A stretch of 64,000 nucleotides of DNA from contig NZ_AP022586.1 in assembly GCF_010731695.1 (NCBI RefSeq), positions 5,515,511 through 5,579,510 on the forward strand, read 5' to 3'. The translations under genes and the position numbers were made by a program. Below the pieces are notes generated by a model that saw nothing but the letters and a program-made list of their open reading frames with translations, ran no database searches and was not told the DNA's origin. Positions 22,080-30,103 of this stretch are shown here, piece by piece; position 1 is the first letter of the stretch; each line of letters begins with the position of its first letter. The stretch comes from Mycolicibacterium litorale. Its GTDB lineage: Bacteria > Actinomycetota > Actinomycetes > Mycobacteriales > Mycobacteriaceae.

Positions 22080-22406
22080 TCAGCTGGAGGCAGCCGCGGC
22101 GGGCGCCGAACTGGTCGACGACGAACTCGAACCGGAATCGCTCGACGCGCTCGCGGTCGACTTCTCCGAGGAGCTCGACGAATCCGAGGAGCTCTTGGCC
22201 GAACCGCCGCCGCTGGTGGACTTGGCGGCTTCGCGGCTGTCGGTGCGGTAGAAACCGCTGCCCTTGAACACCACGCCCACCTTGCCGAAGAGTTTGCGCA
22301 GCCGTCCGCTGCACTTCGGGCATTCGGTCAGCGCATCGTCGCTGAACGCCTGCACGGCATCGAACCGATTGCCGCATTCGGTGCACGCATAGGAATAGGT
22401 AGGCAC
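22080..22406 (-). CDS. FmdB-type zinc-ribbon protein, Ruc-like redox chaperone
   Basis: 108 aa from the GTG at 22406 (VPTYSYACTECG), preceded by a gaggt ribosome-binding site; the frame to 22439 is not needed. A zinc ribbon with two CXXC pairs (CTEC and CPKC) occupies residues 8-45, and the last 50 residues are Ser/Ala-rich and disordered. The M. tuberculosis homolog Rv0991c (Ruc) is a redox-switched chaperone that is activated by cysteine oxidation and works with DnaK; length and disorder fit that role. Confidence 0.85.
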   Translation of the reverse strand: MPTYSYACTECGNRFDAVQAFSDDALTECPKCSGRLRKLFGKVGVVFKGSGFYRTDSREAAKSTSGGGSAKSSSDSSSSSEKSTASASSDSGSSSSSTSSAPAAAASS

Positions 22407-22478
22407 GAAAACCTCCGAGGTCGTCAAACTTCTTAGCACTCTACCGGCTCAAGTGCTAGAACCGCTACGCGGCCTTGG

Positions 22479-23066
22479 TCATTCCTGCAAAGCCACCAGT
22501 CCGAGCCCGGGTGTGAGCGCATGCGTCATCCGCACGTCATGAGGTTCGGACGGGAGCCGCTCGACCAGTTCGTCGTCCCGCACCACTGCGATCAGGAGCG
22601 CGTCCGGGTCGGCCGATCCGAGGGAGCGGTCGTAGAACCCGGCTCCCCGCCCCAGCCGCACCCCGGTGCGGTCCACCGCGAGCGCCGGCACCAGGACGAC
22701 GGCGGCCTCGGCCACCGCGTCGGGCGCCAGCCACGGCGGCGCAGGTTCGCGCAGACCGAACCGAGCCGCCACGAGATGTCCCGGGCGATATTCGCCCCAC
22801 CGCAGCGGGAGCGGAGCGTCCGCGTCGTCGTGCTGCGCGACCGGGAGCAGCACCCGGGCTCCGAGCGCGAGGAGCTCATCGAGCAGAACGAGCGATCCGG
22901 GTTCGGAGCCCACCGGCACGTACGCGCACACTGTTCGACCAGCCGGTGCGAATCCAGCAAGGTGGCCGGCGAGCGCTGCCGCTTCCCGTTCCCGTGCTTC
23001 GGGGGTGACTTTGCGGCGCGCGCTCGACAGTCGGGCGCGCAACTCGGCTTTGGTCGGCGATGTCAC
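22479..23066 (-). CDS. 5-formyltetrahydrofolate cyclo-ligase
   Basis: 195 aa, GTG start. The N-terminal KAELRARLSSARRK segment and the C-terminal GVRLGRGAGFYDRSL loop (substrate/ATP binding) identify the family. The enzyme converts 5-formyl-THF to 5,10-methenyl-THF using ATP and so salvages folate. Rv0992c is the M. tuberculosis equivalent. A 7-bp inverted repeat overlaps its start codon. Confidence 0.9.
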   Translation of the reverse strand: MTSPTKAELRARLSSARRKVTPEAREREAAALAGHLAGFAPAGRTVCAYVPVGSEPGSLVLLDELLALGARVLLPVAQHDDADAPLPLRWGEYRPGHLVAARFGLREPAPPWLAPDAVAEAAVVLVPALAVDRTGVRLGRGAGFYDRSLGSADPDALLIAVVRDDELVERLPSEPHDVRMTHALTPGLGLVALQE

Positions 23067-23083
23067 GTATTCACGATGACATC
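23059..23083. promoter_or_regulatory. Inverted repeat over the cyclo-ligase start
   Basis: GATGTCA (23059-23065) and TGACATC (23077-23083) are perfect 7-bp arms with an 11-bp spacer covering the start codon. Possible operator; no regulator is encoded next to it. Confidence 0.35.
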
Positions 23084-23137
23084 CCCGATTCGGCGATCAA
23101 CGTGCGGCCAGAACGGGTTCAACCAGCCCGTAACGGT

Positions 23138-23143
23138 TAATCT
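23138..23143 (+). promoter_or_regulatory. -10 box of galU
   Basis: TAATCT ends 7 nt before the galU ATG, which predicts a leaderless mRNA. Confidence 0.55.
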
Positions 23144-23150
23144 GTGAGCG

Positions 23151-24062
23151 ATGAGCCGGCCAGAAGTACCCATTCCACGTACCGCCGTCGTGCCCGCCGC
23201 AGGCCTGGGCACACGTTTCCTGCCCGCCACCAAGACGGTGCCCAAGGAATTGCTGCCGGTGGTCGACACCCCCGGTATCGAGCTGGTGGCCGCCGAAGCC
23301 GCCGAGGCGGGCGCCGAGCGCCTCGTCATCATCACCTCCGAGGGCAAGGACGGTGTGGTCGCCCACTTCGTCGAGGACCTGGTGCTCGAGGGCACGCTCG
23401 AGGCCCGCGGCAAGAAGACCATGCTCGAGAAGGTCCGCCGCGCGCCCGCCCTGATCAAGGTGGAATCGGTGGTGCAGGCCGAACCGCTCGGCCTCGGGCA
23501 CGCCGTCAGCTGCGTCGAATCATCGCTGTCGGACGACGAGGATGCGCTCGCTGTGCTGCTTCCCGACGATCTCGTCCTGCCGACCGGTGTGCTGGAGACG
23601 ATGTCGAAGGTCCGCGCCAAGCGCGGCGGCTCGGTGTTGTGCGCGATCGAGGTGCCGACCGAGAAGATCAGCGCCTACGGCGTCTTCGACGTCGAACCGG
23701 TGCCGGACGCCGCCAACCCCGACGTCATGCGCGTCAAGGGCATGGTGGAGAAACCCAAGGCCGAGGATGCGCCGTCACCGTACGCGGCCGCGGGCCGCTA
23801 TGTTCTCGACCGTGCGATCTTCGATGCACTGCGACGGGTGAAGCGCGGTGCGGGCAACGAGATCCAGCTGACCGACGCGATAGCGCTGCTGATCGAGGAG
23901 GGTCATCCGGTCCACGTGGTGGTGCACCGGGGCACCCGACACGACCTGGGAAATCCCGGCGGCTACCTCAAGGCTGCGGTTGACTTTGCGTTGGAACGCG
24001 ACGACTACGGCCCCGAGCTGCGGCAGTGGTTGGTCGAGCGATTGGGCCTGGCCGAGAACTGA
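23151..24062 (+). CDS. galU: UTP-glucose-1-phosphate uridylyltransferase
   Basis: 303 aa. The N-terminal nucleotide-binding motif VVPAAGLGTRFLPATKTVPKE, then EPLGLGHAV and VEKPKAED (uridine/sugar contacts) are all present. It makes UDP-glucose for envelope polysaccharides, trehalose and glycolipid precursors. First gene of galU-glp-rimJ-glpR, an order shared across Corynebacteriales. Confidence 0.96.
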   Translation: MSRPEVPIPRTAVVPAAGLGTRFLPATKTVPKELLPVVDTPGIELVAAEAAEAGAERLVIITSEGKDGVVAHFVEDLVLEGTLEARGKKTMLEKVRRAPALIKVESVVQAEPLGLGHAVSCVESSLSDDEDALAVLLPDDLVLPTGVLETMSKVRAKRGGSVLCAIEVPTEKISAYGVFDVEPVPDAANPDVMRVKGMVEKPKAEDAPSPYAAAGRYVLDRAIFDALRRVKRGAGNEIQLTDAIALLIEEGHPVHVVVHRGTRHDLGNPGGYLKAAVDFALERDDYGPELRQWLVERLGLAEN

Positions 24063-24103
24063 ATCCGCGCGACAGGCCCGACTGAGGTGGAGAAAGGCGT
24101 GTT

Positions 24104-25363
24104 GTGCGTTCGGTTGAGGAGCAGCAGGCTCGGATAGCGGCCGCAGCGGTGGCCCCGCGGCCGGTACGGGTTGCCATCGCCGAAGCGCAGGGTCTGATGT
24201 GCGCCGAAGAGGTCGTGACCGAGCGGCCGATGCCGGGATTCGATCAGGCCGCCATCGACGGTTACGCGGTGCGCAGTGTCGACGTCCTGGGTGTCGGCGG
24301 AGGCGCGGGCGCCGACGATCACGACGGTCGCGATGTCAGCCTGCCGGTGATGGCCTCGATCGAGGCGGGTGCCCGGACGCCGAGCCGGCTGCAGCCCCGG
24401 CAGGCCGCGCGCGTCCAGACCGGCGCCCCGATGCCCACGTTGGCCGACGCGGTGTTGCCCCTGCGGTGGACCGACGGCGGCGCGAACCGTGTCCGGGTGC
24501 TGCGTGGCGTGCGTTCGGGTGCCTATGTGCGGCGCGCCGGTGACGATGTCCAGCCCGGCGACGTCGCGGTGCGGGCGGGCACGATCATCGGTGCTGCCCA
24601 GGTCGGTCTGCTGGCGGCGGTCGGCCGGGAGCGGGTGCTGGTACATCCGCGACCGCGGCTGTCGGTGATGAGCGTCGGCGGGGAGTTGGTCGACATCTCG
24701 CGGACGCCGGGTAACGGCCAGGTCTACGACGTGAACTCGTACGCGCTCGCGGCCGCGGGGCGCGATGCCGGCGCCGAGGTGAACCGGGTCGGCATCGTCG
24801 ACACCGACCCCGCCCGGCTGCGCGAGGTCGTCGAGGGACAGCTCAACCGGGCCGAGATCGTCGTCATCGCCGGCGCGGTCGGCGGTGCCGCCGCGGAGTC
24901 GGTGCGCGCGGTGCTGTCCGAACTCGGGGAGATGGAGGTCTCGCGCATCGCCATGCACCCCGGCTCCGTTCAGGGGTTCGGCCAGCTCGGCCGCGACGGG
25001 GTGCCGGTGTTCCTGCTGCCGGCCAATCCGGTCAGCGCGCTGGTGGTGTTCGAGGTGATGGTGCGGCCGCTGATCCGCCTGTCGCTCGGCAAACGCGCGC
25101 CGATGCGCCGCGTGGTCTCGGCTCGCGCGCTTTCGCCGATCACCTCCGTGTCCGGCCGCAAGGGCTATCTTCGAGGTCAGCTGATGCGCGATCAGGACAC
25201 CGGCGAGTACCTCGTGCAGGCACTCGGCGGCGCCCCGGGGGCGTCGTCGCATCTGCTCGCCACCCTGGCCGAGGCAAACTGTCTGGTGATCGTGCCGACC
25301 GACGTCGACGAGGTCCGTACCGGTGAAACCGTGGACGTGGCCTTCCTGGCGCAGCGCGGCTGA
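24104..25363 (+). CDS. moeA1: Gephyrin-like MoeA family protein (Glp / MoeA1)
   Basis: 419 aa, GTG start after gtggagaaagg. MoeA architecture: N-terminal domains (DQAAIDGYAVR), a MoaB-like domain (about 185-330) and C-terminal domain IV. The conserved MoeA loop GGVSxGxxD is replaced by GAVGGAAAE, and the usual PGNPV is LPANPVSAL, so canonical molybdenum insertion looks impaired. In Corynebacterium the neighbour-matched protein Glp acts in cell division, binding FtsZ, with the membrane protein GlpR encoded two genes downstream. I favour the Glp role. Confidence 0.85.
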   Translation: MRSVEEQQARIAAAAVAPRPVRVAIAEAQGLMCAEEVVTERPMPGFDQAAIDGYAVRSVDVLGVGGGAGADDHDGRDVSLPVMASIEAGARTPSRLQPRQAARVQTGAPMPTLADAVLPLRWTDGGANRVRVLRGVRSGAYVRRAGDDVQPGDVAVRAGTIIGAAQVGLLAAVGRERVLVHPRPRLSVMSVGGELVDISRTPGNGQVYDVNSYALAAAGRDAGAEVNRVGIVDTDPARLREVVEGQLNRAEIVVIAGAVGGAAAESVRAVLSELGEMEVSRIAMHPGSVQGFGQLGRDGVPVFLLPANPVSALVVFEVMVRPLIRLSLGKRAPMRRVVSARALSPITSVSGRKGYLRGQLMRDQDTGEYLVQALGGAPGASSHLLATLAEANCLVIVPTDVDEVRTGETVDVAFLAQRG

Positions 25364-25374
25364 CCAGAGTCGAG

Positions 25375-26028
25375 GTGAGCCTGCTGCGGTCGAGTTCTCT
25401 GCACCCCGGATGGCCGATGCCGGTGGGCCCGTTGCGGGTGCCCGCCGGTACGGTGCGGCTGCGCCCGATCCGACTGCGCGACGCCGCACAGTGGAGCCGC
25501 ATCCGGCTGGCCGACCGCGACCACCTGGAACCGTGGGAGCCGGTCACCGGTGTGGAATGGCCTCTGCGACATGCTTTCTCGTCATGGCCGTCGGTGTGCT
25601 CGACGCTCCGGTCAGAGGCCCGCAAAGGGCGGATGCTGCCCTACGTCATCGAGCTGGACGGGCAGTTCGCCGGGCAGCTGACCATCGGCAACGTCACGCA
25701 CGGTGCGCTGCGCTCGGCGTGGATCGGTTACTGGGTGGCCAGCGAGCGGATCGGTGGCGGCGTGGCCACGGCGGCGCTGGCGCTCGGTGTGGACCACTGC
25801 TTCGGGCCGGTGATGCTGCACCGCGTCGAGGCGACCGTGCGGCCAGAGAACGCGCCGAGTCGACGGGTGCTGGCAAAGGTCGGGTTCCGCGAGGAAGGCC
25901 TGCTCAAACGGTACCTCGAGGTCGACGGCGCGTGGCGTGACCACCTGCTCGTCGCGATCACCGTCGAGGAGCTCAGTGGGTCGGCGTCGTCCGCGCTGGT
26001 GCGGGCCGGTCGGGCGGAATGGGCCTGA
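25375..26028 (+). CDS. rimJ: RimJ-like GNAT N-acetyltransferase
   Basis: 217 aa, GTG start 11 bp after moeA1. GNAT fold with GTVRLRPIRLRDAAQWS at the start, the acetyl-CoA region around SERIGGGVATAAL and the C-terminal NAPSRRVLAKVGFREEGLL motif typical of RimJ/RimL. The E. coli enzyme acetylates the N-terminus of ribosomal protein S5; the true substrate here is unproven. Its constant place between glp and glpR suggests co-expression with the divisome pair. Confidence 0.88.
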   Translation: MSLLRSSSLHPGWPMPVGPLRVPAGTVRLRPIRLRDAAQWSRIRLADRDHLEPWEPVTGVEWPLRHAFSSWPSVCSTLRSEARKGRMLPYVIELDGQFAGQLTIGNVTHGALRSAWIGYWVASERIGGGVATAALALGVDHCFGPVMLHRVEATVRPENAPSRRVLAKVGFREEGLLKRYLEVDGAWRDHLLVAITVEELSGSASSALVRAGRAEWA

Positions 26029-26163
26029 CCCGCTGTTACTGATGTGACACGTGTTACTCGTGGTGCTTGTCTCCGGCGAATTACAGGTGTGTAATTGTCT
26101 CGGCGCGTCGCCCCCAGGTGCGCTGGTCAACCGACCTAGCCTGTAGGGGAAAGGAGCAGGCGC

Positions 26164-27234
26164 ATGCCAAGCATCCCCCAATCTCTGCTGTGGATCTCGC
26201 TCGTGGTGCTCTGGCTCTTCGTGCTGGTGCCCATGCTGGTGAGCAAGCGAGATGCCGTGCGACGCACGAGCGATGTCGCACTGTCCACCCGGGTGCTCAA
26301 CTCGGGTCAGAGTGCTCGACTGCTCCGCCGATCCGGTCCGGCGGCCGGCCACCATTCCGACCCGGACTGGCGTCCGTCCTCCGACGAGCTGGACGAACTC
26401 GACGACGAGCACGACGAGTGCGACGAGCAGCAGCGCGCGGTGGTCCTCGCGGCCGCGCCGCAGCGTCACGCCGAGCCGGACTACCTCGACGTCGACATCG
26501 TCGAAGAGGACACCGGTGCGCTGCCGCTGAGCGCCGTCGCCGATGAGCCCCCCGGCGCCGAGCCCGAGCCGGAGTTCCACGACGAGCCCCCGGTGGAAGC
26601 CGAGCCCGAGGACGATCTCGAAACTGCCGTCGCCGCAGACGATTACGACGACGAAGCGGACGACGACGAAGCGGACGACGACGTCGCCGATGAACGTGCT
26701 GAGGACGGCGCGGGGGACGGCACGGAGGACGAATACGAGTACGTGCCGGACTCCTCCGGGCTCGAGGCGTCGGAGAGCGAACAGGCCGTCGACTCGATCA
26801 GCGCGGCGCGCAGGCGGCGCCACGAGTCGAAGACCGCCGCCGCGGTCAGCGCCCGCAAGTTCCAGTTCCGCAAGCGGATGGTGACCTCGATGGCGGTGGC
26901 GCTGCTCGCCTCGGCCGTCCTGGCGTACCTCGTCGCCCCGTGGGCGTGGTGGCTGTGCGGTGCGGTCGGCGTGGTCACCGTTCTCTACCTCGGCTACCTG
27001 CGCAGGCAGACGCGCATCGAGGAGCAGCTGCGCCGCAGGCGCGCGCAACGCATCCGCCGTTCTCGGCTCGGCGTGGAGAACACCGACGATCCGGAGCTCG
27101 ACGTGGTGCCCGCCCGGTTGCGCCGGCCGGGCGCTGCGGTACTCGACATCGACGACGAGGATCCGATCTTCGAACACCTCGACGAGGTGGCGTTCGCGCG
27201 GCACTTCGACCTGCCCAGAGCGGCCGGGCAGTAG
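26164..27234 (+). CDS. Divisome membrane protein SepX/GlpR-like (Rv0996)
   Basis: 356 aa. N-terminal membrane segment (about 7-26), a long strongly acidic region (about 70-210) with repeated Asp/Glu and Ala/Pro, a basic stretch, then two close membrane segments (about 240-280) and a basic cytoplasmic tail. This layout matches the gephyrin-like protein receptor GlpR of Corynebacterium and SepX of Streptomyces, which link Glp to the division machinery. Known from the family; interaction here is inferred from the conserved operon. Confidence 0.8.
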   Translation: MPSIPQSLLWISLVVLWLFVLVPMLVSKRDAVRRTSDVALSTRVLNSGQSARLLRRSGPAAGHHSDPDWRPSSDELDELDDEHDECDEQQRAVVLAAAPQRHAEPDYLDVDIVEEDTGALPLSAVADEPPGAEPEPEFHDEPPVEAEPEDDLETAVAADDYDDEADDDEADDDVADERAEDGAGDGTEDEYEYVPDSSGLEASESEQAVDSISAARRRRHESKTAAAVSARKFQFRKRMVTSMAVALLASAVLAYLVAPWAWWLCGAVGVVTVLYLGYLRRQTRIEEQLRRRRAQRIRRSRLGVENTDDPELDVVPARLRRPGAAVLDIDDEDPIFEHLDEVAFARHFDLPRAAGQ

Positions 27235-27284
27235 CTCGGTTTCAACCGGTGCGCGACGGCTGGTAGCCTTTCGTTCCGGTATCA

Positions 27285-27357
27285 GGGGCTATGGCGCAGT
27301 TGGTAGCGCGACTCGTTCGCATCGAGTAGGTCAGGGGTTCGATTCCCCTTAGCTCCA
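27285..27357 (+). tRNA. tRNA-Ala (anticodon CGC)
   Basis: 73 nt. Acceptor arms GGGGCTA/TAGCTCC pair fully (one G-U) with discriminator A. D arm GCGC-AGTTGGTA-GCGC, anticodon stem ACTCG/CGAGT with loop TTCGCAT, and T arm AGGGG-TTCGATT-CCCCT. Anticodon CGC reads GCG. The CCA end is not encoded. Confidence 0.95.
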
Positions 27358-27364
27358 CTTCACA

Positions 27365-27380
27365 GGCCGCTTCGGCGGCC
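27365..27380 (+). terminator. Short hairpin after tRNA-Ala
   Basis: GGCCGC-TTCG-GCGGCC: a perfect 6-bp stem with a stable tetraloop, 7 bp behind the tRNA. No T tract follows, so it may be a 3' processing or weak termination structure. Confidence 0.4.
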
Positions 27381-27537
27381 CGCGTATCGAGATCGATCCG
27401 ATGCTCGAATCTGGTCGCGAGAATTCACAGGATCTGGTACTCCCGTGCGGGTGCGGGGGTTGATCCGCCCTGATAATCTGCCTTGGCGCGCTGACGTCAA
27501 CGATCGGGATGTGATCCCGCAGAGAAAGGGGAGGCAG

Positions 27538-27915
27538 ATGGCCGAACACGCCGAAGCCCTCGTCCGCAAAACGAAGAAGCTGGGGATTATGGGATTTGGT
27601 GCGCTCGCCGTCACGGGAGCCTTCTTGGCGTTCGGAGCCGGTACTGCCGGTGCCGACGTCGAGGACATCGAGGGTGACCCCGCGGCACCGTCCGCGTTCC
27701 CGGTTGCCGAAGAGGGCATTCGCGTCGCCGATCCCGGCGTCGTGAACGCAGGCCCCTCCGAGGTTCGTGCCGCCGACATCGGCGCACCCCTCGCCCCGTC
27801 CGGCGGGGAGTCCAAGGACTCGCTGCGTGCGGTTCCGTCCATCACCGGCGGCATCGGCACCTACATCGACTTCGGTCCCTTCGGCGGCCCCGGCGCGCCG
27901 ATCTGGGATTGGTGA
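27538..27915 (+). CDS. Small secreted protein, 125 aa
   Basis: ATG at 27538 after a strong ggggagg site; the frame to 27445 is not needed. N-terminus MAEHAEALVRKTKKLG, then a hydrophobic signal sequence ending AGADVEDIEG, with likely cleavage after AGA. The mature part (about 85 aa) is acidic and rich in Ala/Gly/Pro, ends GGPGAPIWDW and has no cysteine. No known domain. A strong terminator follows, so it is a single-gene unit. Function unknown. Confidence 0.7.
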   Translation: MAEHAEALVRKTKKLGIMGFGALAVTGAFLAFGAGTAGADVEDIEGDPAAPSAFPVAEEGIRVADPGVVNAGPSEVRAADIGAPLAPSGGESKDSLRAVPSITGGIGTYIDFGPFGGPGAPIWDW

Positions 27916-27947
27916 TCGAGGCCTAGCCGCGTCCCGACCACGCGAAC

Positions 27948-27986
27948 AAGCGCCCGGTTCCGTTACGACGGACACCGGGCGCTTTT
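27948..27986 (+). terminator. Rho-independent terminator
   Basis: Perfect 11-bp stem (27948-27958 with 27974-27984) followed by TT, with a 15-nt loop. It ends the small secreted-protein gene. Confidence 0.75.
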
Positions 27987-28063
27987 CGTTGTGGTGAAGA
28001 CGTCATCGACGCGTCCCCGACTTTTCTTGCCGGGTCCGTCGCGCGGCCCGTAGCCTCGGGAGC

Positions 28064-29062
28064 GTGGCCGGTGTGACGACCGCCCGTGCAGATGAGCTCG
28101 CGGCGTTGGACTTCTTCGCCGGCTGCTCCACCGGAAGTCTGGAGCCGTTGGCGGCACAGTTGCGGCCGTTCACCGCGGCGCCCGGCGAGATCCTCATGAG
28201 GCAGGGCGAGCACTCGGAGTCGTTCCTGATCATCGGGTCTGGACGCGTCCAGGTCAGCCACACCGGCGCCGAAGGCTTGCATGCCGTCGTCGACGTTCAC
28301 CACGGCATGGTCGTCGGTGAGATCGCTCTGATGCGGGAGACCCCGCGCACCGCGACCGTGATCGCACTCGACGAGGTGACCGGCTGGGTCGGTGCCCACG
28401 AAGCGTTCGCCACCATGGTGGAGTGCCCGGGCATGATGGACAAGCTCGTCCGCCTGGCCCGCCAGCGGTTGGCGGCGTTCATCGCGCCGATCCCGATCAC
28501 GGTGCGTGACGGGACCGTGCTCTACCTGCGCCCCGTACTCCCCGGCGACAACGAACGCACCATCAACGGCCCGGTCGAGTTCTCCAGCGAGACGCTCTAC
28601 CGGCGGTTCCAATCCGCCCGTAAGCCCACGCCGCGGCTGATGGCGTATCTCTTCGAGGTGGACTACGCCGATCATTTCGTCTGGGTGTTGACCGACGGTG
28701 CCGACGGTCCCGTGGTCGCCGACGCCCGGTTCGTCCGCGACGAAGACGACCCCACCACCGCCGAAGTCGCTTTCGTCGTGGGGGACGACTACCAGGGTCG
28801 CGGCATCGGCACGCTCCTGATGGACGCGCTCGTCGTCGCGGCGAGCTATGACGGCGTGCGCCGCTTCACCGCCCGCGTGCTGACCGACAACTATGCGATG
28901 CGCCGGATCCTCGACCGGTTCGGGGCACGCTGGCACCGCGAGGACCTCGGGGTGGTCACCACCGTCGTCGACGTCCCCGACCCGGCCACGTTGCCGTTCC
29001 CGCCGGAGTTGACCGCCCGGATCCGCGACGTCACCCGGCAGGTCATCCGGGCCGTCGGCTGA
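28064..29062 (+). CDS. cAMP-regulated protein lysine acetyltransferase (PatA)
   Basis: 332 aa, GTG start 7 nt after a TAGCCT -10 box (28051-28056), so the mRNA is probably leaderless. Residues 1-135 form a cyclic-nucleotide-binding domain with the phosphate-binding cassette GEIALMRETPRTAT; residues about 150-330 form a GNAT domain with the acetyl-CoA loop DDYQGRGIGTLLM. The M. tuberculosis homolog Rv0998 and the M. smegmatis enzyme are activated by cAMP and acetylate acyl-CoA synthetases (ACS, FadDs), switching them off. Its TGA overlaps the next ATG. Confidence 0.92.
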   Translation: MAGVTTARADELAALDFFAGCSTGSLEPLAAQLRPFTAAPGEILMRQGEHSESFLIIGSGRVQVSHTGAEGLHAVVDVHHGMVVGEIALMRETPRTATVIALDEVTGWVGAHEAFATMVECPGMMDKLVRLARQRLAAFIAPIPITVRDGTVLYLRPVLPGDNERTINGPVEFSSETLYRRFQSARKPTPRLMAYLFEVDYADHFVWVLTDGADGPVVADARFVRDEDDPTTAEVAFVVGDDYQGRGIGTLLMDALVVAASYDGVRRFTARVLTDNYAMRRILDRFGARWHREDLGVVTTVVDVPDPATLPFPPELTARIRDVTRQVIRAVG

Positions 29063-29886
29063 TGGGCCGTCCGCCCCTGAACAAGGACACCCGGCTGTGC
29101 ATCTCCCTGGCCGGACGCCCCAGCAACATCGGCACGCGTTTCCACAACCACCTCTATGAGGTGCTCGGGCTGGACTTCCTCTACAAGGCGTTCACCACCA
29201 CCGACATCGCCGCGGCCATCGGCGGGGTGCGGGCGCTGGGCATCCGCGGATGCTCGGTGTCGATGCCGTTCAAACGGGACGTGCTCGCCCTGGTCGACGA
29301 GGTCGAACCGTCGGCGCGGGTGATCGACGCGGTCAACACGATCGTCAACGACGGCGGACACCTCACCGCCTCCAACACCGACTACCTGGCCGTGCAGCGC
29401 CTGATCGACCAGTACGCGCTCGATCCTGCCGCTCCCGTGTTGATCCGGGGCAGCGGCGGGATGGCGTCGGCCGTCGGCGCCGCGTTCCGCGATCGGGGTT
29501 TCGGTGCCGGGACGGTGGTGGCGCGCAACGGCGCAACCGGGCGCGAACTGGCCGACCGGCTCGGCTACGAGTACGCCCCCGAGGTGGGGTCACCGACGGC
29601 CGCGGTGCTCGTCAACGTCACGCCCATCGGGATGGCGGGCGGTCCGGAGCAAGGGCAACAGGCGTTCGGAACCGACGCGATCGCCAAGGCGCACACCGTA
29701 TTCGACGTCGTGGCGACACCCGCCGAGACACCGCTGATCCGCGCCGCGCGAGAAGCCGGGATACCGGTGATCACCGGAGCCGAGGTCGTCGCGCTACAGG
29801 CAGCCGAACAATTCGAGCGATACACCGGCGTGCGGCCGACACCGGAGCAGGTCGCGGAGGCCTCGGCGGTATCACGCGCCGACTAG
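29062..29886 (+). CDS. Shikimate 5-dehydrogenase-like protein
   Basis: 274 aa, overlapping the PatA stop by 1 nt (TGATG). Shikimate dehydrogenase features: GCSVSMPFKRDVLALVDE with the catalytic Lys in the PFK motif, NTIVNDGGHLTASNTD with the catalytic Asp, and a Rossmann-like RGSGGMASAV. It would reduce 3-dehydroshikimate or a related substrate with NAD(P)H. It is absent from this position in M. tuberculosis and may be a paralog of the main AroE, for example acting on quinate-like substrates. The tight link with a cAMP-controlled acetyltransferase is notable. Confidence 0.85.
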   Translation: MGRPPLNKDTRLCISLAGRPSNIGTRFHNHLYEVLGLDFLYKAFTTTDIAAAIGGVRALGIRGCSVSMPFKRDVLALVDEVEPSARVIDAVNTIVNDGGHLTASNTDYLAVQRLIDQYALDPAAPVLIRGSGGMASAVGAAFRDRGFGAGTVVARNGATGRELADRLGYEYAPEVGSPTAAVLVNVTPIGMAGGPEQGQQAFGTDAIAKAHTVFDVVATPAETPLIRAAREAGIPVITGAEVVALQAAEQFERYTGVRPTPEQVAEASAVSRAD

Positions 29887-30103
29887 CCGACGGCAAAGGT
29901 CAGTTTTGATCCGTCAGCTCATTGCTGACGCTGGTGAGAGCCGGTCCTGTCGTTGCTTTCGGAATGGATTGCTTGCAGACGACAACACTTCCTGTGATTT
30001 TCTCAGGTCGACTGTCAAACTGCATGTGGCACGCTGCGCAGCTCCTTGAGGGGGAAGTGGGCTCGGGGTTGGCCGGCTTGCTGTCAATTCCTGGGGGAGT
30101 TCA
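29887..30103 (+). other. Intergenic region before the PE-PPE hydrolase
   Basis: 217 bp. No gene or clear terminator seen. A gggggag ribosome-binding site precedes the ATG at 30104. Confidence 0.4.

Noticed and set aside
30078..30096. Similarity of TTGCTGTCAATTC before the PE-PPE hydrolase to the TTTGCTGAATTCACA block at 1076
   Set aside because: The match needs a 2-nt gap and lacks the -10 context and spacing, so chance is likely.
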